The notes: generated by a model from the sequence alone, not told the origin. 64,000 nucleotides of DNA from Pseudoxanthomonas sp. SE1 (GCF_029542205.1 NZ_CP113783.1:2781001-2845000); one strand, 5' to 3'; shown: positions 18,812 through 27,608, counted from the stretch's first letter. Translations and numbers: made by a program.

Positions 18812-20026
18812 CTACTGCGCCGCGGCCTGTGCCGGCGCGGTTGTCGCAGGCGCGGGGGCGATACGCAGCAGCTTGCCGTCGGGTGCCGGTGCATCCACCA
18901 GCACGTAAAGTGCGCCATCCGGCCCCTGCCGCACGTCGCGGATGCGCTGGTTGCGTTCGGTCAGCAGGCGTTCTTCGTGCACCACGCGGTCGCCTTCCAG
19001 CTCCAGCCGGATCAGCGCCTTGGCCGCCAGCGCGCCCAGGAACAGATTGCCCTTCCAGCCCGGCAACGCGTCGCCGGTATAGAACGCCATGCCGCTGAGC
19101 CCGGGCGATTTCGCCCAGACATGATGGGGCTGCTCCATGCCCGGCGCCGCCGTACCCTGCGAACCCGGTACGGGGCGGCCGCTGTAATCGATGCCGTGGG
19201 TGATCACGGGCCAGCCGTAGTTGAGGCCGGCCCTGGGCAGGTTGAGTTCATCGCCGCCCATGGGCCCATGTTCGGTGGCCCACAACTGGCGCGTCACCGG
19301 GTGCAGGGCCGCACCCTGCACGTTGCGATGGCCGTACGACCAGATCTCGCCACGGGCACCTGCGCGCGACACGAAGGGATTGTCCGCGGGCACCGCGCCA
19401 TCGGGACGGATGCGCGCGATCTTGCCGGACAGCTTGTCCAGCTCCTGCGCCGTGGCCGCACCGACGCGGTTGTCGCCCTGGGTGACGAACAGGTTGCCCT
19501 GGTCGTCGAACACCAGCCGTGCACCGACGTGGGTGCCGTGCGAGAGCTTGGGCTCCTGCCGGTACACGACGCTCGACTCGACCAGCGCATCGCCCTGCAG
19601 CTTGCCGCGCACGACCGCCGTCCCCGCCTTGTTGCCGCGGAAATTGGGCTCTGCGAAGGCCAGGTAGACCCAACCGTCCTGCGGGTAACCGGGCGACAGG
19701 GCGACGTCCAGCAGACCGGCCTGTCCATCGACGAAGATCTCCGGCAACCCGGTGACGGGTGCCGACACGCTGCCGTCGGCGGCGATCCTGCGCAGTCGTC
19801 CTGCCCGTTCGGTGACCAGCATGCCGCCCTCGGGCAGGAAGGCGAGCGACCAGGGATGGTCGAGGCCGACGACCTGTTCCGACACCACGAAATCCTGCTT
19901 CTCCGACGCGTAGGCCGTTGGCACCGGATCCTGCATCGAGCGGGGCGGTGCGGCGGGCGCCGCGACGGGATCGGCCTGGCGGCACGCCGCCAGCGCCAGG
20001 ACCAGCAGACACAGGGACAGACGCAT
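18812..20026 (-). CDS. PQQ-dependent sugar dehydrogenase (Asd/YliI-like lipoprotein)
   Basis: A 404-residue beta-propeller protein of the soluble aldose sugar dehydrogenase family. The N-terminus is a lipoprotein signal with lipobox LAAC (Cys about residue 15), so it should be anchored in an outer or periplasmic membrane leaflet. Family motifs include LDHPWSLAFLPEGGMLVTER, GTHVGARLVFDDQGNL and ATEHGPMGGDELN, which hold the catalytic and PQQ-contact regions. It oxidises free aldoses in the periplasm using PQQ. It is on the opposite strand to its neighbours and splits the amidation/activation genes, so it may be a separate unit rather than a working part of the locus. Confidence 0.92.
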   Translation of the reverse strand: MRLSLCLLVLALAACRQADPVAAPAAPPRSMQDPVPTAYASEKQDFVVSEQVVGLDHPWSLAFLPEGGMLVTERAGRLRRIAADGSVSAPVTGLPEIFVDGQAGLLDVALSPGYPQDGWVYLAFAEPNFRGNKAGTAVVRGKLQGDALVESSVVYRQEPKLSHGTHVGARLVFDDQGNLFVTQGDNRVGAATAQELDKLSGKIARIRPDGAVPADNPFVSRAGARGEIWSYGHRNVQGAALHPVTRQLWATEHGPMGGDELNLPRAGLNYGWPVITHGIDYSGRPVPGSQGTAAPGMEQPHHVWAKSPGLSGMAFYTGDALPGWKGNLFLGALAAKALIRLELEGDRVVHEERLLTERNQRIRDVRQGPDGALYVLVDAPAPDGKLLRIAPAPATTAPAQAAAQ

Positions 20027-20167
20027 CGTGGACTCCTGTCGGCAGGGTTGCAGGGCCGCGATGGTAGCACCGGCGGATCGTCCGCCAGCCCCCCGTCCAG
20101 ATGGCCGGTGATACGCGGAACCGCCGTTCATGTGAGCAGCAACGGAACAAGAAGCGTTGGGGAAACC

Positions 20168-20416
20168 ATGCCGCAGAAGCAGCAGATCAAAACCTTCATC
20201 CTGCAGAACTTTCTCTTCTCGGATGATCCTTCCGCCGTGGGCGATCAGGATTCGCTGATCCAGGGCGGCATCATCGACTCGACGGGGATCCACGAGCTGG
20301 TGTTCTTCCTGGAGGACGCGTTCAAGCTGCAGATCGCGGCGGAAGAGATGACGCCCGCCAATTTCGACTCCATCCAGACCGTCGACGCGTTCATCTCGCG
20401 CAAGCTGGCCGGCTGA
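20168..20416 (+). CDS. Stand-alone acyl/peptidyl carrier protein
   Basis: An 82-residue acidic helical protein matching the phosphopantetheine-binding fold. The attachment serine is Ser38 in GGIIDSTGIHELVFFLED, a variant of the usual D-S-L motif with threonine after serine. It would carry an acyl or aminoacyl thioester on 4'-phosphopantetheine. The ATG at 20168 follows TTGGGGAAACC, a fair ribosome site. It begins a tight rightward operon: carrier, AMP-forming ligase, NadE-like protein, GNAT protein. Carrier plus ligase next to polysaccharide genes is known from exosortase-A-type loci, but the loaded acid is not known. Confidence 0.88.
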   Translation: MPQKQQIKTFILQNFLFSDDPSAVGDQDSLIQGGIIDSTGIHELVFFLEDAFKLQIAAEEMTPANFDSIQTVDAFISRKLAG

Positions 20417-20437
20417 CCCGTCGCGCACGCCGTCGCC

Positions 20438-21946
20438 ATGGAGCGCCTCGCCACCCGACTCGCGCGGATCGCCCGTACCACGCCGCAGCGCACCGCGATG
20501 ATGGAGGGCGAGCGCACGATCGACTACGGCACGTTCTGGTCGCAGGCCTCCGGCTTCGCGCATCACCTGCGCCAGGCCGGATTGCGGGCAGGCGAGCGCG
20601 TGGCGCTGGTGCTCCCGAACAGGATCGAGGCCGCGGTGGCCCTGTATGGCATCTGGCTGGCCGGCGGCGTCGCCGCACCGCTGAATGCGCAGGCGCGTTC
20701 GCGCGACTTCATGCCCTGGCTGCGCCACTGCGGTGCGCGCTTCGTGGTGCATGAAAGTGGGCATCGCGACATGGAGCAGACCTTCGCGCAATGGGAAGAC
20801 GCGACACCCGCGCCGCAGGCGATCGCGCTGGCGCCGGACGGCGGCCTGCCCGCGGTCAAGGGCGACGAAGACTGGCCGCAGCGCGATGCCGACGACACGC
20901 TGGCGCAACTGCTCTACACCTCGGGCACGACCGGCGAGCCCAAGGGCGTGATGCTGAGCCATACGAATCTCGCCGCCAATACCGATGCCGTCATCGCTTA
21001 CCTGGACCTGACGCGCGAAGACGTGATCGTCAGCGTGCTGCCGTTCTACTACGCCTATGGCGCATCGGTGCTGCATACCCATCTGGCCAGCGGTGCGTGC
21101 CTCGTGCTTGGCCCCGGCATGGTGTTCCCGATCCAGGTGCTTGACGCGCTGCAGCGCCACCGCGCGACCGGGTTCTCCGGCGTTCCGTCCACCTATGTGC
21201 TGTTGATGGAGATGCTGGAGCGCCGCAGCCACGACCTGTCTTCGCTGCGCTACCTGACGCAGGCGGGAGGCGCGATGGCGCCTGCGGTCGCCGACCGCGT
21301 CCGCGCGGTGCTTCCGGATGCGCGCCTGTTCCTGATGTATGGCCAGACCGAAGCCACGTCGCGGATCAGCTGGCTTCCGCCGGAACGTCTGGACGACAAG
21401 CGGGGCTCGGTCGGCATCCCCGTGCAGGACACGCAGTGGCGCATCCTGCGCGAGGACGGCAGTCCTGCCGCGACGGGCGAAGCAGGCGAAGTCTGCGTGC
21501 GCGGTCCCGGCATCATGCAGGGCTACTGGAACCACCCCGCCGGCACCGCGTCGGTCCTGCGCGATGGCTGGCTGCATACCGGTGATCTCGGCCATGTCGA
21601 CGCCGATGGTTATCTGTTCCTGCAGGGCCGGCGCAGCGACATGATCAAGACCGGCGCCCACCGCGTGCACCCCAACGACGTGGAAGAAGTCATCGCGGAG
21701 CTTGCCGGCATCCGCGAAGTGGCCGTGGTCGGCGTGGACGACGATACGCTGGGCCAGGTCATCAAGGCCTTCGTGGTGGCGGACGAGTGCATCCCGCGTG
21801 CAGAAGACCGCATCAAGGCGCACTGCCGTGCACGCCTGCCGGCCTACAAGATTCCCCGACACATCACCTTCGTCGAAGCCCTGCCGCGGACTGCATCCGG
21901 CAAGGTCAGACGCATCCAACTGACGGAGCAGACCACCACGCCATGA
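20438..21946 (+). CDS. AMP-forming acyl ligase (acyl-CoA/acyl-ACP synthetase family)
   Basis: A 502-residue adenylate-forming enzyme. The phosphate-binding loop TSGTTGEPKG is at residues 161-170, the acid/adenylate motif MYGQTEATS follows, then the hinge region WLHTGDLGHVDADGY, and catalytic Lys489 in PRTASGKVRR near the C-terminus. It activates a carboxylic acid as acyl-adenylate and passes it to a thiol. With the carrier protein gene 21 bp upstream, loading of that carrier is the natural inference. The stop overlaps the start of the NadE-like gene by ATGA. It resembles the AMP-forming ligases associated with exosortase A clusters; the acid substrate is unknown. Confidence 0.9.
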   Translation: MERLATRLARIARTTPQRTAMMEGERTIDYGTFWSQASGFAHHLRQAGLRAGERVALVLPNRIEAAVALYGIWLAGGVAAPLNAQARSRDFMPWLRHCGARFVVHESGHRDMEQTFAQWEDATPAPQAIALAPDGGLPAVKGDEDWPQRDADDTLAQLLYTSGTTGEPKGVMLSHTNLAANTDAVIAYLDLTREDVIVSVLPFYYAYGASVLHTHLASGACLVLGPGMVFPIQVLDALQRHRATGFSGVPSTYVLLMEMLERRSHDLSSLRYLTQAGGAMAPAVADRVRAVLPDARLFLMYGQTEATSRISWLPPERLDDKRGSVGIPVQDTQWRILREDGSPAATGEAGEVCVRGPGIMQGYWNHPAGTASVLRDGWLHTGDLGHVDADGYLFLQGRRSDMIKTGAHRVHPNDVEEVIAELAGIREVAVVGVDDDTLGQVIKAFVVADECIPRAEDRIKAHCRARLPAYKIPRHITFVEALPRTASGKVRRIQLTEQTTTP

Positions 21947-22923
21947 GCCAGCTCGATCACCATGTCCTCGACATCGACTACCAGAGCGAAGCCGACCGCA
22001 TCGCCGCACGCCTGCGCGAGATCACCGCGCGCCAGCTGCACAGACGCGGCCTGGTGGTCGCGATTTCGGGCGGCATCGACAGCTCCGTCAGCGCCGCGCT
22101 GGCCGTGCGCGCCCTGGGACCGGATCGCGTCTTCACGCTGATCCTGCCCGAGCGTGATTCCTCCGACGACAGCGCCGCGCGCGCACGCATCCTCGCCGAA
22201 CACCTGGGCGTGCGGACCGAGACGGTGGACATCGCGCCCGCGCTGGCAGCGATCGGCTGCTACCGCGCGCGCGACGAAGCCGTTCGCAACACGCTGCCCG
22301 AGTATGCCGAAGGCTGGAAGTTCAAGATCGTCATCGACGGCGGCACGGAAGGCCGCATCAACCGTTTCCGCCTGGTGGCGCAGTCGCCGGACAGCGTATT
22401 GCACGAACGCGACCTCGCCCTGGCCGACTACCTGACCATCGTCGCTGCCACCAACTTCAAGCAGCGCATCCGCAAGACCCTGGAGTATTTCCATGCCGAC
22501 CGCCTCAACTACGGCGTGGTCGGCACGCCCAACCGCGTGGAGTACGACCAGGGCTTCTTCGTCAAGAACGGCGACGGCTCGGCGGACGTCAAGCCGATCG
22601 CGCACCTCTACAAATCGCAGGTGTACGGCATGGCACGCCATCTCGGCCTGCCCGAGCGCGTCTGCGCCGCCATACCGACCACCGACACCTACAGCCTGAG
22701 CCAGGGCCAGGACGAGTTCTACTTCGCCCTGCCCTACCAGCAGATGGACCTGGCGTTGTGGGCCCTCAACCATGACAGGCCGGCGGGCGAACTCGCCATC
22801 GCGCTGGGCATCACGCCGGCGCAGGCGCAGGCCGTCTACGACGACATCCGCAACAAGCGCCGCACCACGCAGTACCTGCACATGGCGCCGGTGCTGGCCG
22901 GCGACGTCCCGGAACTCGGCTGA
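21943..22923 (+). CDS. NadE-like ammonia-dependent amide synthetase (NAD synthase family)
   Basis: A 326-residue PP-loop ATP pyrophosphatase. The loop ISGGIDSS at residues 41-48 and the segments ATNFKQRIRKTLEY, YGVVGTPNRVEYDQGFFVKNGDG and PIAHLYKSQVYGMARHLG match NH3-dependent NAD synthases. It is about 50 residues longer than typical NadE (~275) because of an inserted stretch around residues 105-155. No glutaminase domain is present, so ammonia would have to come from elsewhere, possibly the AsnB-like protein. Its place between an acyl ligase and a GNAT gene, coupled by an ATGA overlap, suggests a repurposed amide synthetase rather than the cell's NAD synthase. That reassignment is inference. 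Confidence 0.85.
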   Translation: MSQLDHHVLDIDYQSEADRIAARLREITARQLHRRGLVVAISGGIDSSVSAALAVRALGPDRVFTLILPERDSSDDSAARARILAEHLGVRTETVDIAPALAAIGCYRARDEAVRNTLPEYAEGWKFKIVIDGGTEGRINRFRLVAQSPDSVLHERDLALADYLTIVAATNFKQRIRKTLEYFHADRLNYGVVGTPNRVEYDQGFFVKNGDGSADVKPIAHLYKSQVYGMARHLGLPERVCAAIPTTDTYSLSQGQDEFYFALPYQQMDLALWALNHDRPAGELAIALGITPAQAQAVYDDIRNKRRTTQYLHMAPVLAGDVPELG

Positions 22924-22926
22924 GCG

Positions 22927-23982
22927 ATGAACGTCGCCCCCCCCGCCCCGCAGTACCTCGTGCAGGCCGGTCACCCGGCGCGCGATCGCGAGACGGTGCT
23001 CGCGCTGTGGCGGGGAAACCTGGGCCAGGACGCCCGGATGACCGCGAAGTACGAGTGGTTCTACCTGCGCTGCCCGCATGGCGAGCCGCTGCTGCAGTTG
23101 CTGCTCGATGTCCCGACGCAGACGCATGCGGGCACGGCATCGGCTGGCAGGCGCCGCCTCGTGTGGCAGGGGCGCGAACTGCGTGCAGGCGTACTCGTCG
23201 ACCTCGCCGTGCTGCCCCAGCATCGTTCGTTGGGGCCTGCCCTGATGTTGCAGCAGGGATTGATCGCGGCTGCGGACGAAGCGCTCGATGTTCTCTACGG
23301 CTTCCCGAATCCCAAGGCCGCCCCGGTGTTCAAGCGGATCGGATATGCCCAGTCCGCGCATCTGGTGCGCTACGCACGCGTGCTGCGCCATGCCCACTAT
23401 CTTCGCAGTCGCCTTCCGGGCTGGCTCGCATCACCTGCGGGCTGGGCCGCCGACAGGGTCGTCGCGCTCCGCGATGCATGGTCGCGCCTGCGCGGGCCGG
23501 CGTTGCGCTCGGCATGGGCGGACCAGGCCGATGCCCGCATCGATGCGGTGTGGGCGGACTCCCACAAGGGCGACGATGTCATGGCGGTACGCGATGTCGG
23601 CCATCTGCGCTGGCGCTTCGACGAGTGTCCGCTGGCGACCACCCGCTATCTGCTGGTGAAGCGCGCACGCGACCGTGCCCTGCAGGCCTGGTTCGCCGTG
23701 CAGCGCATCGAGGGTACGCTGCATGTACGCGACTTCTGGTCCCTCGACGGTGCCCACGGCATGGCGGCGATGCATGTGGGGGAGCTGCTTCGTGCAGCAC
23801 GCAAGTCGGGCTGCGCGGCTGTCTCGGTGGAGATGTGCGCATCGGACGCGCAACGCGAGGGGTGGCAGGCGCTGCATTTCGTCGAGCGCGGACGGAGACC
23901 GGTGTTCACGCGCTGGAGCTCGTCAGGCGAACCGGCAGCCGCCGCGTCGCTGTTCCTGACCTCGGCGGACGAAGACGAATAA
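22927..23982 (+). CDS. GNAT-domain acyltransferase of the ACP/ligase/NadE-like operon
   Basis: A 351-residue protein starting 3 bp after the NadE-like gene's stop. The first half has a GNAT-like core: GVLVDLAVLPQHRSLGPALMLQ contains the acyl-CoA/pantetheine loop Q-x-R/H-x-x-G/S, and ALDVLYGFPNPKAAPVFKRIGY is the typical C-terminal strand-helix. A second half with HLRWRFDECP resembles paired-GNAT proteins of polysaccharide loci. In this operon it is a good candidate to take an acyl group from the carrier protein and put it on a sugar or lipid-linked intermediate. No experimental family role is known to me. Confidence 0.78.
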   Translation: MNVAPPAPQYLVQAGHPARDRETVLALWRGNLGQDARMTAKYEWFYLRCPHGEPLLQLLLDVPTQTHAGTASAGRRRLVWQGRELRAGVLVDLAVLPQHRSLGPALMLQQGLIAAADEALDVLYGFPNPKAAPVFKRIGYAQSAHLVRYARVLRHAHYLRSRLPGWLASPAGWAADRVVALRDAWSRLRGPALRSAWADQADARIDAVWADSHKGDDVMAVRDVGHLRWRFDECPLATTRYLLVKRARDRALQAWFAVQRIEGTLHVRDFWSLDGAHGMAAMHVGELLRAARKSGCAAVSVEMCASDAQREGWQALHFVERGRRPVFTRWSSSGEPAAAASLFLTSADEDE

Positions 23983-24011
23983 CACGCACGCGACGCGCGT
24001 GCGTGGCAGCC

Positions 24012-25043
24012 TCAGGCCAGGCGACGCGCCTGGCGTCGGAACAGGTACAGCGCCAGCCAATCTTCGCGGAACCGCCCCTTGGCATCGACGACCGCATCGG
24101 TTTCGAAGCCCGTTCTGCCCAGCAGCCAGCCAACTCCCTTCGTCGTGGGATTCAGTACCGGCACGCTGGTGAACAGCAACTCGTAACCGGCTTCGCGCGC
24201 GCGCTGCGCGATGGCGGCATCGAATGATCCATGCGGGAACGACATCGACTCCGCATTGGCATGCGGTTGCCCCAGCTGCCGGGCAAGCGATGCGCGTGCA
24301 CCGGCAAGTTCCGCGTCCAGATCATCCGCCAGCTTCATTGGTGCATGAGTCTTGCCATGCAGGCCCAGGGCCACGCCCCCGGCTTCAAGCTGATGCAGTT
24401 CCTCGACCGTGACCATGTGGCGGTGCCCATCATCGAGCCGCGCCATGAAAGGCGCCAGCACGCGCGCGCGGACATCCGCCTCCAATGCTTCGAGGCGCGC
24501 GATCACTTCGCGCAGGGCGCCTATGGTCTCATCGACCTCGGTCCCTGGCGCCTCGCCAGCCGGCAACGCAGCCGCGAGTTCGCGCACCCCCAGCGCTCCG
24601 CGCCGCCACGCGCCGATGAGGCGTTCCTGGAAGAAAGGCTGCCGGGTTCCCACCGCATCGGCCACCACGAACAGCAGCGCCGGCAAGCCAGCCCGCTTCA
24701 ACGCGGGGAGCGCGTAGTGGGCATTGTCGGCCCAGCCGTCGTCGAAAGTGATCAGCAGGGATCTCGGCGGCAGGGCTGCGCCCGTCCTGCGCGAGGCCAG
24801 CACCTGCTCCAGCGACACCACGCTGTAGTGGCGGCGGAAGAAGGCCAACGACTGCTCAAGCCAGCGTGTGGCAAGCGTGTAGTCCGGGTCGCAGGTCGCC
24901 CAGCGCGGATCGTCCGGACTCAAGGTACGATGGAACATCACCACCGTCAGGCTGTCCGCATTGCGCAGCCGGTGATAGAGGCCGAGCAGACCGCTCGTAT
25001 ACAACAGCTTCTTGGAGACGTCCTTCAGCATGGCGCCCGACAT
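24012..25043 (-). CDS. Polysaccharide deacetylase (NodB homology), second of two
   Basis: A protein of 343 residues from the ATG at 25043 (339 from the ATG at 25031) with the NodB motif LLITFDDGWADN and the second metal motif LGLHGKTHAPMKL. The N-terminus (LKDVSKKLLYTSGLLGLYHRLRN) is basic without a clear signal peptide. It should deacetylate a sugar in the growing glycan. A TATAAT hexamer 14-19 bp upstream of the 25043 start suggests a very short leader there, favouring 25043 over 25031. Its start region overlaps that of the divergent glycosyltransferase, an unusual arrangement reported separately. Confidence 0.88.
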   Translation of the reverse strand: MSGAMLKDVSKKLLYTSGLLGLYHRLRNADSLTVVMFHRTLSPDDPRWATCDPDYTLATRWLEQSLAFFRRHYSVVSLEQVLASRRTGAALPPRSLLITFDDGWADNAHYALPALKRAGLPALLFVVADAVGTRQPFFQERLIGAWRRGALGVRELAAALPAGEAPGTEVDETIGALREVIARLEALEADVRARVLAPFMARLDDGHRHMVTVEELHQLEAGGVALGLHGKTHAPMKLADDLDAELAGARASLARQLGQPHANAESMSFPHGSFDAAIAQRAREAGYELLFTSVPVLNPTTKGVGWLLGRTGFETDAVVDAKGRFREDWLALYLFRRQARRLA

Positions 25044-25947
25044 CGAAGTTTCAGTGATTATACCGACGTACAACCGCCGGGACCTGTTGCCGCGCGCCAT
25101 CGATTCCGTACTCGCGCAGACCCGCCGCATCGACGAGATCATCGTGGTGGACGACGGCTCCACCGACGGCACGGCCGACATGCTGCAGGCGCGCTACGGC
25201 GAGCGCGTGAAGCACGTATGGCAATCCAACGCCGGCGTCTCGGCTGCGCGCAACCATGGCCTCCGCCTCGCCCGTGGCCGCTATCTCGCACTGCTCGACA
25301 GCGACGACGAGTGGCTGCCGGAGAAGACCGCACTGCAGGTGGCATTCCTCGAATCCAGGCCGGACTTCGGCATGGTCGTCTGCGACGTCGAGCGCATCGA
25401 TGGCGATTACCGCCATATCGACGTCTTCCATCGCCGCGATGTGATCCGTGAGGATGGCTGGGCGCTGCGATGGTTGTTGCACAACCCGGCGTTGGTTCCG
25501 GCGTCGGTCATGCTCCGCCGGCAGGTGGTGGACCAGTTGGGCGGGTTCGATGAGACATTGCGCACTGCCGAAGATCTCGAGTTCCATCTCAGGGTCGCAC
25601 GCCACTGGCCGATCGGCGTCGTCGAACAGGCCCTCGTCCGCGCGATGCGCGGGCACGAAGGCCTGTCGGCAGCCAGCAGCACGTACGACGATTATGTCCG
25701 CGTGGTCGAAGCCGCGGTCGCCAGTGCCCGTGGCGCGCTCGACGACGGCGAACTGGACGCGGCGCTCGCCGGCACCTATCTCCGCAATGCGCGCGGCATG
25801 CTGATACGCCGTCGCTGGGCTGCGGGCGCCAGGCTGGCCAACCGCGCCTGGCGGTTTTCCCGGGACAGGGGACAACGTCGCGAGATCCTGGCCCTGTTGC
25901 CGTTCGGCCTGAAACGCTTCCTGCGCGGATTGCTCCCGGCCGGTTGA
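25030..25947 (+). CDS. Family 2 glycosyltransferase (GT-A)
   Basis: A 305-residue inverting glycosyltransferase. The GT2 N-terminus VSVIIPTYNRRDLLPRAIDS, the strand IIVVDDGSTDGT and the metal-binding D-x-D-type LLDSDDEW are all clear. It lacks membrane segments and would act at the cytoplasmic face on a lipid-linked acceptor. The ATG at 25030 overlaps the start codon region of the oppositely oriented deacetylase; an ATG at 25012 is also possible, and a GGAG lies at 25014-25017. Downstream it converges on the sugar transferase gene, 24 bp away. Confidence 0.92.
   Translation: MAPDIEVSVIIPTYNRRDLLPRAIDSVLAQTRRIDEIIVVDDGSTDGTADMLQARYGERVKHVWQSNAGVSAARNHGLRLARGRYLALLDSDDEWLPEKTALQVAFLESRPDFGMVVCDVERIDGDYRHIDVFHRRDVIREDGWALRWLLHNPALVPASVMLRRQVVDQLGGFDETLRTAEDLEFHLRVARHWPIGVVEQALVRAMRGHEGLSAASSTYDDYVRVVEAAVASARGALDDGELDAALAGTYLRNARGMLIRRRWAAGARLANRAWRFSRDRGQRREILALLPFGLKRFLRGLLPAG
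25057..25062 (-). promoter_or_regulatory. Candidate -10 element (TATAAT) of the second deacetylase gene
   Basis: Read on the minus strand, positions 25062-25057 are a perfect TATAAT. Transcription from it would begin near 25050, leaving only about seven leader bases before the ATG at 25043. No good -35 hexamer lies 16-18 bp upstream. The element also lies inside codons 10-11 of the divergent glycosyltransferase, so it could be chance. Confidence 0.35.
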
Positions 25948-25971
25948 ATTCCCTTTCCGCATGGCGCGGCC

Positions 25972-27369
25972 TCAGCGCGCGCCGCGGCCGAACAACACGA
26001 CCTCTACGGTCTGAAGCAGGATCATCACGTCGAACACCAGGCCATGGTTCTTGACGTAGAAGAGATCGAACTTGAGCTTCTCTTCCGCATCGCGCACCGA
26101 AGCACCATAGGGGTAGCGCAGCTGCGCCCATCCGGTCAGGCCAGGCTTGACGCTGTGCCGCACACCGTAATAGCGCACTTCATCGTTGAGCATGTCGACG
26201 AAATGCGGACGCTCGGGCCGCGGGCCCACGAAGCTCATGTCGCCACGCAGCACCGCGATGAGCTGCGGCAGTTCGTCCAGGCGCGTCTTGCGGATGAAGC
26301 GTCCTACCCGCGTGCTGCGGTCGTCATCCTTGCTCGCCCAGATCGCGACACCGCCTTTCTCGGCATCCACCCGCATGCTGCGGAACTTGGTCAACGTGAA
26401 ATGGCGCCCACGCTCGCCCACGCGCGTCTGGCTGTAGAAGACAGGCCCGCCCGACTCGAGCCAGACAGCGAGGCCTACGAGGACCATCAGCGGCCAGCTG
26501 ACCAGCAGCAGCGCGCCTGCGGCGAGCAGATCGAAGAAGCGCTTGCTCAAGCGTCGTGGCGTGGAGTAGTCGAAGCCGCCCGAGAACACGAGCCACGAGG
26601 GATCCACGGCATTGAGTTGCACCATGCCCGCTTCGCGTTCGAAGAAGCTGGACAGGTCCACCACCGAAATTCCCTGCTGCACGCACTGGAGCATCTGCTC
26701 CATGGGCAGCCCGCCGCGACGCTCATCGGGTGCGATCACCAACTCATCGATCAGCAGGCGTTCCGTGAGGGCGTGGAGTCCTTCGTCCCCCATGTGGACC
26801 AGCATGTCCTCCTGTACATGCACGGGCTGGCCCGGCACCGGCACGAATCCCACCACCGAGAACGTGCGACGGTCCGAGCGGCGACGCATGCAGGAATTGA
26901 TGAGGTCCGCGTTGCGGCCGGCGCCGAGAATCAGGACGCGCTGCTTCAGTACGTCCGAATGGAACACCCGCACCCACCCGATGCGCACCACCACGATACT
27001 GACCACCCCGATGCCCAACGAAATGGCCAGCACGCCGCGACCGAGATAGGCCTGGGGCACCAGGTAGTACAGGACGACGAGCGCGATGCCGCCAAACGCG
27101 AACGAAAGCGCAAGGCGCAGCGCGAAGTCCATGCGCGTATGCCGGACATGGGTCTGGTAAAGACCGAAGGCGGTCATGGAGCCGGTGATCGCCAAAGCCA
27201 CCAGTGCGGCCCGCCATGGCGTTTGCTCCAGGAACATCACCTGGTATTCCGGATCGGTGTGGAAGCGGATCCACGCCGCTGCCATCACGGCCGCGAACAG
27301 TACGACCACTTCCCCCAACCACAGGAACCGGATGACCCGGTCCTTGCGGCTCTTGTGCGTTGCCTTCAT
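25972..27369 (-). CDS. Undecaprenyl-phosphate sugar phosphotransferase (WcaJ/EpsB-like initiating enzyme)
   Basis: A 465-residue polyisoprenyl-phosphate hexose-1-phosphate transferase. Four or five N-terminal membrane helices precede a nucleotide-binding-like domain (RVLILGAGRNADLI). The C-terminal bacterial sugar transferase domain starts with KRFFDLLAAGALLLVSWPLM and includes TLTKFRSMRVDAE, RKTRLDELPQL, GDMSFVGPRPERP and PGLTGWAQLRYPYG. It starts each repeat unit by putting sugar-1-phosphate on undecaprenyl phosphate. The layout resembles sugar transferases of exosortase-A-type loci. The ATG at 27369 gives the short basic lead usual before the first helix. It follows a terminator behind the beta-helix gene, so it probably has its own promoter. 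Confidence 0.93.
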   Translation of the reverse strand: MKATHKSRKDRVIRFLWLGEVVVLFAAVMAAAWIRFHTDPEYQVMFLEQTPWRAALVALAITGSMTAFGLYQTHVRHTRMDFALRLALSFAFGGIALVVLYYLVPQAYLGRGVLAISLGIGVVSIVVVRIGWVRVFHSDVLKQRVLILGAGRNADLINSCMRRRSDRRTFSVVGFVPVPGQPVHVQEDMLVHMGDEGLHALTERLLIDELVIAPDERRGGLPMEQMLQCVQQGISVVDLSSFFEREAGMVQLNAVDPSWLVFSGGFDYSTPRRLSKRFFDLLAAGALLLVSWPLMVLVGLAVWLESGGPVFYSQTRVGERGRHFTLTKFRSMRVDAEKGGVAIWASKDDDRSTRVGRFIRKTRLDELPQLIAVLRGDMSFVGPRPERPHFVDMLNDEVRYYGVRHSVKPGLTGWAQLRYPYGASVRDAEEKLKFDLFYVKNHGLVFDVMILLQTVEVVLFGRGAR

Positions 27370-27549
27370 CGACGTCCCCTGCTGCCGTACCGGCCAGCAC
27401 CCCCGGCCCGTACCGCGATACGTTTCATTCCGTCGCCACGCGGCCATCCCCTTCCGGGGAAGACCATCGCTCTGGCTCCGGCACGTCTTCTTACCTCCGA
27501 CACATCTCCTCGAACGTGACTTTCCGTCGCTGGCGGACAGCGGAACAAG

Positions 27550-27573
27550 AAAAAAGCCGCCCCGAAGGGCGGC
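27550..27573 (-). terminator. Rho-independent terminator after the beta-helix gene
   Basis: On the minus strand a 7-bp GC stem with a four-base loop (GCCGCCC-ttcg-GGGCGGC) is followed by six T residues. It lies 36 bp beyond the stop at 27609 and separates the beta-helix gene from the sugar transferase gene. Confidence 0.85.
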
Positions 27574-27608
27574 CTCTGGTCGTAACTGGGGAAAACGGAC
27601 CCACTGCG

